Assembly: GCA_963930655.1 (NCBI GenBank)
Contig: OZ005609.1
Span: forward strand, 22,393,001-22,457,000
From: Myrica gale
Taxonomy: Eukaryota > Streptophyta > Magnoliopsida > Fagales > Myricaceae
DNA length: 64,000 bases
Reading direction: 5' to 3'
Made by a program: the position numbers and the translations under genes. Below, piece by piece: positions 58,060 to 64,000 of this stretch. The notes below the pieces were generated by a model. It made no database searches. It worked only from the letters and a program-made list of their open reading frames with translations, and was not told the DNA's origin. Each line of letters starts with the position of its first letter. Within the stretch, counting starts at the first letter, position 1.

Positions 58060-61000
58060 ATGGAGGTAGTCAACCACGACGGCGAGAATAAAAAGACGAA
58101 GATCAAAGGGACCGTGGTGTTGATGAAGAAAAATGTTTTGGACTTCAACGACATTCCTGCATCGGTTCTTGATAGTGTTCTTGAGGTGTTGGGCCAGGGG
58201 GTCTCTCTGCAGCTCATCAGTGCGGTTAATCCTGACTCCGGTAAAGGAGTTCTTTTTTGGCAGCTTCCTTATTTTACTAGTTTTCTTTCAAAATTATAAA
58301 TTACGGCCATGCCACGTTTTCCCTTTTTGTTTTTCTGCACTTTTTTTACTTCGGCATATCATGTTAGTTGTGAAAAAATTGAAGCCGGCCCTCGTCTCTC
58401 CTTTTCTCCACCCCCCCCCCTCCCCCTCCTCCCCGAACTGCTGCAGAAGTCCACGTACCTACCCTCCGATAGAAGGGAAAGGGGGAGGGGAGAAGGAACT
58501 TGAGAGCTAAGACTCCAAATTGCTAGTTTTCAGGTGAAGGCTTCTCTGAACCTCACAAGAGTTACCAAGTCCTTTCAGACACTACAGAATAAGGCCCATC
58601 GGAACACCAGCAAATTGTCATGGCCAGGGTAAACTAGGTTTGTTGTCCTTGGATGAGAATGATGAAGTGTTCATAGAGTCTCAAAGAAGACCAAACAAAA
58701 CCAGGGCCTTTTTTTTCTCAACAGCCAAAACCCCCACGCAATGAGTTTTTCTCTTTGATTTTCCGCCTTCTCTGTGTTTCTTTCACATTCACTATATTTA
58801 GTTCTAGGCTTACCTGATGAAATTCTCATGGTAATCCAGAATCGTCAAATCCTGAAACGCCTGAAGACTAAATGAAAACATTGGATCATTCCATTTGTTG
58901 GCCAAGTCAACCATGCTTTTTGCTTCAATATTTTAGACTATAAATTAAGGTGACTGACTCTGACTCTGTGCCTACCATGGCATGCATGACGCCAATAGGT
59001 TTTTTGTCTAATTTGATCACCCGGTGCCAAAGGTAACCAAGTTGGTGCCAATTGACCTTAATAAAGGACCATAAAAAAAAAAAGTTGTGGATGCTTATCA
59101 TCGACCTGTATGATTGTATCAGCCTTGGCCTAGATATTATTAACAAAAATACTATACTAATAGTAAACTAACTTATACAAGATGTTTTGAATTAATAGAT
59201 TATGATTTTTAGCTTTGTGTTCCCATGTAACTAACTTAAAAGTTGATTCGTTTCACAGAAAATGGGTTGCAAGGGAAACTTGGAGAAACAGCTTATTTGG
59301 AAGATTGGGTCACCACAATCACCCCCTTAACAGCAGGGGAGACCACATTCAAGGTTACCTTTGATTGGGACAGTACCATAGGAGTTCCAGGGGCATTTCA
59401 AATAAGAAACAATCATCACAGTGAGTTCTATCTTAGGAGTGTCACACTTGAAGATGTTCCAGGACAAGGTCGGATCCACTTTGTTTGCAACTCATGGGTT
59501 TACCCTGCAGATAAATACAAAAAGGATCGCATTTTCTTCAGTAACAAGGTAATCTAATCGTCTATATTAGGAAGTGCATTCAGAGACGAAAATTGATAGA
59601 ATTGCATGCAACTCTAGCTATCAACACAAAACGTAAATTGCTCGAATTCAAAATTGAGGCACATAGCCTATGAGTCAATTGACAAATTTGATATTGCTTG
59701 TGAACGTTCAAGCGCAGTCCATTGTTTTGGAACATTGGAGTCATCATGTATCCCTGATACAATTTTGTATTATGATTCCAATTTTCAATAGAAACCTCTG
59801 GGCATTATTAAAAAAAAAAAAAGTGTAGTCCATTGTTTGCTTTTGCTTAGGAAGGATATATAGGTGCATCCATTATTTGCTTTGCTTGGTTAGCATAGGT
59901 GCAATATATTGTGTTCTTTTGCTTGGTAAACAGTCCATGGAGAATCAATGGCAAAAACTAATATTGAAGTTCATAACATATACTTTTACAGACATATCTT
60001 CCAAGTGAGACTCCAGCTCCACTACGCAAGTACAGAGAAGAAGAACTAGTGACCTTGAGAGGAAATGGAAAGGGAGAGCTCCAAGAATGGGACAGAGTCT
60101 ATGACTATGCATACTACAACGATCTGGGAAGTCCCAATAAGGGTTCCGAATATGTGCGACCAGTTCTTGGAGGGTCAAGCGAGTACCCTTATCCTCGCAG
60201 AGGAAGGACTGGCAGACCATCAACAAAGATCGGTTAGACATTTGATATTACTCCAGTCACTTCCTTAACTTAGTACTCTTTTAGTGTTTAGAACATATTA
60301 CAGCTGCAAGCTTGGGGAAATACTACGCCTTGATTACAATGAATTTTCAATAATCAATCCATTAACAAATGATGGTAATGAATTAGATTTTGAATTAATG
60401 GCGTTTCAACTTGCTGATATCAGTAAGATTTTTCATTATCTTAACAGATCCTAACACTGAGAGCAGACTGAAGCTTCTTATGAGCATCAACGTTTATGTC
60501 CCAAGAGATGAAAGATTTGGTCACTTGAAGTTCTCTGATGCCCTTGCTTATGGACTGAAATCCATAGCTCAGTTCCTCAAACCTGAGCTGGAAGCTCCAT
60601 TTGACAGAACCCCCAATGAGTTTGACAGCTTACAAGATATACTCAATCTCTATGAAGGAGGGATTGCGCTGCCCAATGATTTACTTGAGAATATTAGGAA
60701 CCATATCTCAGGAGAGATGTTGAAGGAAATACTCCGTACTGATGGTGAAAGATTCCTTAAATTCCCATTGCCTCAAGTGATTAAAGGTACATCATATATC
60801 TGTAACTTTGAAGCCCAGACATATGTATGAAAACGAAATTTTGTTGACTTCTTTTTTTCCCTTTTATGGCTTAAGGTAGTAATCACATTGAAGATCCTGA
60901 GATGTTTTCCCTTTTATACTATTTTCTTTCACTTAAAAAAGTGGTTATCTTAATGACTTGGAGCAGCGGATAAGTCTGCTTGGAGGACTGATGAAGAATT

Positions 61001-63154
61001 TGCAAGACAAATGCTAGCTGGAGTAGACCCCGTCGTCATTCGTCGTCTCCAGGTAAACATAAGCTTTAATGATTACTTGTATACAATTCTTGCAAATAGA
61101 AATAAACACAGGAATAAAGCAGAAGGAATAAAACCGCAAGGAATTTTAAAATCTTCATTTTGGATGTCAAAGTTCACTTTCTCTTCCTCAGTTTTCTCAA
61201 ATATCGCTCAACCCCAAGTCATGTATTTAGATCCTTAAACCATATCTCTTCTACTTTTCCTTCAGGAATTCCCTCCATCAAGCAGTTTAAGTAGTGAAGT
61301 CTATGGTGATCAAACCAGTACAATAACGAAAGAGCACATAGAAGGATACTTAAACGGGCTCACCATAGATGAGGTAATCTTACTAAATTATTATTGTACA
61401 ATATTCTGCACCTCATAAACCATGATAACAAAAATCCAATTGGTTTAATAGGCAATCAAAAGAAACAAGCTGTTCATATTGGATTACCATGATGCCCTGA
61501 TGCCATACCTGAGAAGGATAAACAAGACTTCCACAAAGATCTATGCGAGCCGGACACTTTTTTTCTTGAAGGAGGATGGGACTTTGAAGCCATTGGCAAT
61601 TGAATTAAGCTTGCCTCATCCTGAAGGAGACCAATTTGGAGCCATCAGCAAAGTATACACCCCAGCTGAAAAAGGTGTCCAAAGTTGCCTTTGGCAACTA
61701 GCTAAAGGTTACGTAGCCGTAAATGACTCTGGTTATCATCAGCTCATCAGCCACTGGTAACATTTTTTCAAAGAATGATTGACAGAATCTTTCAGGCCGT
61801 CTCGAATTTTTTTTTTAATATTTTGCAAATTGATAACAGGTTGCATACCCATGCAGCAATTGAGCCATTTGTGATAGCGACAAATAGGCAGTTGAGCGTG
61901 CTTCACCCAATTTATAAACTGCTGCACCCTCACTTCCGTGACACTATGAATATAAATGCATTGTCCAGGCAGATCCTTATCAACGCCGGTGGTCTCCTGG
62001 AGTACACAGTATTCCCAGCAAAGTATTCCATGGAGTTCTCATCAGCAGTTTATAAAGACTGGGTTTTCCCTGAGCAAGCACTTCCTGCCGATCTTATCAA
62101 GAGGTAAATCTTGCTGTCCACAAAGTGGTAAAAAAATAATGGTTCAGTTGGCATTACAAAAAAGTAACTCAAAAGACAGAAAACAGTTGTCGACGTATCC
62201 ATTGGCAAAAGTACTGTAAACAAAACTATTATCTAGCTAAACTACACGCAATACAACATAACAGTTAGGAAATGCTGAGCAGAAAAGGGATTAGGATTTT
62301 GATTCATAATGTTGAAATGGTCCAAACTAAAATGAAACAATGAAATAATAAATGGTAATGAGAATAGCTCACTGACATGCTACGTGTTTTCTCTACTCAG
62401 AGGAATGGCAGTTAAGGATGTGAATTCCCCACATGGTGTCCGCCTGCTGATAGAGGATTACCCTTATGCTGTTGATGGGCTGGAGGTCTGGTCAGCAATC
62501 AAAACATGGGTTGCAGACTACTGCTCGTTCTATTACAAGACTGATGAGATGGTCCAAAATGATTCTGAACTGCAGTCCTGGTGGAAAGAAGTCAGAGAGA
62601 AGGGTCATGGTGACAAGAAAAATGAGCCATGGTGGCCCAAAATGCAGACTCGTGAGGAACTAATCGAAACATGCAGTACCATCATATGGATCGCTTCAGC
62701 CCTCCATGCAGCTATCAACTTTGGACAGTATCCTTATGCAGGCTATCCACCAAACCACCCAGCAATGAGCCGTCAGTTCATGCCTGAAGAAGGCACTTCT
62801 GACTATGAAGAGCTTAAGACTGACCCTGATAAAGGTTTCCTGAAAAGATTTACCTCCCAGGTGTGGACTGTTCTCGGCATCTCCCTCATAGAAATCTTGT
62901 CAAGGCACTCATCTGACGAGATTTATCTTGGGCAAAGAGACTCTCATGAGTGGACCTCAGACACAAAACCACAGGAAGCCTTTAAGAGATTTGGAAAGAA
63001 GCTGGCAGAAATTGAGGAGACAATAACAATGAGGAACAAGGATAAGAAACTGAAGAACCGCGTTGGTCCTGTCAAGATGCCATACACTCTGCTTTATCCA
63101 ACCAGTGAAGAAGGGCTAACTGGCAAGGGCATTCCAAACAGTGTCTCAATCTAA
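58060..63154 (+). CDS. LOX: Lipoxygenase LOX-C, type-1 (9-LOX-like), intact
   Basis: There are nine exons: 58060-58240, 59259-59548, 59992-60232, 60448-60786, 60967-61052, 61266-61373, 61452-61756, 61840-62103, 62401-63154. Exons 2-9 have exactly the lengths of those in LOX-A. From the ATG at 58060 ([12 protein letters not shown]) the product is 855 residues. In-frame ATGs at 58000 and 57787 would add 20 or 91 residues; 58060 was chosen because it aligns best with LOX-A. The PLAT domain ([20 protein letters not shown]) and lipoxygenase domain are complete. The histidine string is at H511, H516, H521, H539 and H548; iron ligands are H516, H521, H707, N711 and I855. The likely role is 9-hydroperoxide formation for oxylipins; regiospecificity is inferred. 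No lesion is visible. Confidence 0.93.
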
Positions 63155-64000
63155 TTCTGTCCTCAGTGTCCTAACATAAACACTATAGATTCAGTATAGT
63201 GCAGCTTATTCCTCTTTTGTAATAAGAAGCCTTATGCAATTCCTTTTCCCAGTTTGTCTTCGCATTGCCTTGGTCTAACATCCTGCTCTATGCTATCTTT
63301 ATTTGTTATGCTCCATCAATTTTCTATTCTACCTAAGTTTTTAAACCAGTGTTTCACATCAATATCATCCTCAACTGTTAGCATTGGAGGAGTTGATATG
63401 TATTTTGAGCTTTAGTGTTAGTCTTTAGTATTTGGATTAGAAGAAAAAAAAAAGCAACCGGCAAAAAAAGAACAAGCAACAGGACTTGTAACTCCTTGGA
63501 CCTTTATGACCACTTACACCAAAAACATAAGCCTATTCCTGCTCTTCCTATATTTAGGTACAATATACATACATATATACCTATATATATATACACACAC
63601 ATATAATCAAGCCAGGGACCCGAAATAAATATATGAAAAGCCCTCCACGCTAATTTATTTTTTTATTCAGGAAACTAGAGTATACAACTTGGGAAATAGT
63701 ATCAAAGACATGTTCAGGGAAACATCACTTTTAACCCTTAAATTTATATCAAAATATAAAAAAGAGATCCAAATTATCAAAATCCTCGTATTTAACTCCA
63801 AAATTATCAAAATATATCAATATTCAGGATTCAATTGTTACAATATACAGAAAAAGTGATACAAAATCGACGGTCAGATCCTTTAACAGGACAAATCTTG
63901 ATGAATTTTTCATAGTTTTAAAGCTAAATACGATGATTTGGGCAGTTTAAACCACTTTTTAACATATTTTAGGATGTAAAAGTGAAGATCCCTGACTATG
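63155..64000. other. LOX-C 3' flank and spacer
   Basis: An AATAAG polyadenylation-like signal occurs about 65 bp after the stop codon (near 63220). A short (AT)n(AC)n run lies near 63580-63602. No further gene is recognised before the window ends. Confidence 0.4.

Noticed and set aside
1..64000. CRISPR arrays, operons, rRNA genes
   Set aside because: None is seen; the spaced short repeats present are tandem repeats or transposon parts in a plant genome.

Overview
The window is nuclear DNA from a eudicot plant, most likely a woody rosid. The evidence is AT-rich intergenic DNA, GT-AG introns, plant-specific gene families and dense plant transposons. No bacterial features, rRNA genes, confident tRNA genes or CRISPR arrays were seen.

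Genes that look intact: (1) AXR4, an ER alpha/beta-hydrolase-fold accessory protein of auxin transport, two coding exons at 7810-10686; (2) an F-box plus LysM protein of the Arabidopsis At1g55000 type, two exons at 11404-13305; (3) a type-1 (9-LOX-like) lipoxygenase, nine exons at 27893-33491, called LOX-A here; (4) a second intact nine-exon lipoxygenase at 58060-63154, LOX-C. Between the last two lies LOX-B (35279-44668), a dead copy that lost exons 3-5 and carries several frameshifts, a mutated splice donor and a mutated iron-ligand histidine. Its introns hold LINE, copia-type and hAT-type debris.

The rest is mostly mobile DNA, and many elements can be bounded by inverted ends plus target-site duplications (TSDs) read directly. 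They include a small hAT MITE (996-1251), a 916-bp foldback inside a second MITE (1659-3029), a hAT element carrying a VPS18 exon (3631-5308), a hAT element carrying COG2 exon 1 (24196-25761), a foldback in LOX-A intron 1 (28774-29360), a hAT element of unknown content (54409-55962), a Tourist-like MITE (56958-57204), and a very young copia-type LTR element that keeps gag but has no pol (45161-51770). Region 17184-21866 is a head-to-tail duplication.

How the genes relate: AXR4 and the F-box/LysM gene are same-strand neighbours with no evident functional link. The three lipoxygenases are a tandem family; LOX-A and LOX-C keep every iron ligand and have exons 2-9 of identical length, whereas LOX-B is decaying. 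The most unusual theme is two independent hAT elements that each carry a spliceable exon of a vesicle-tethering gene (VPS18 of HOPS/CORVET, COG2 of the COG complex).
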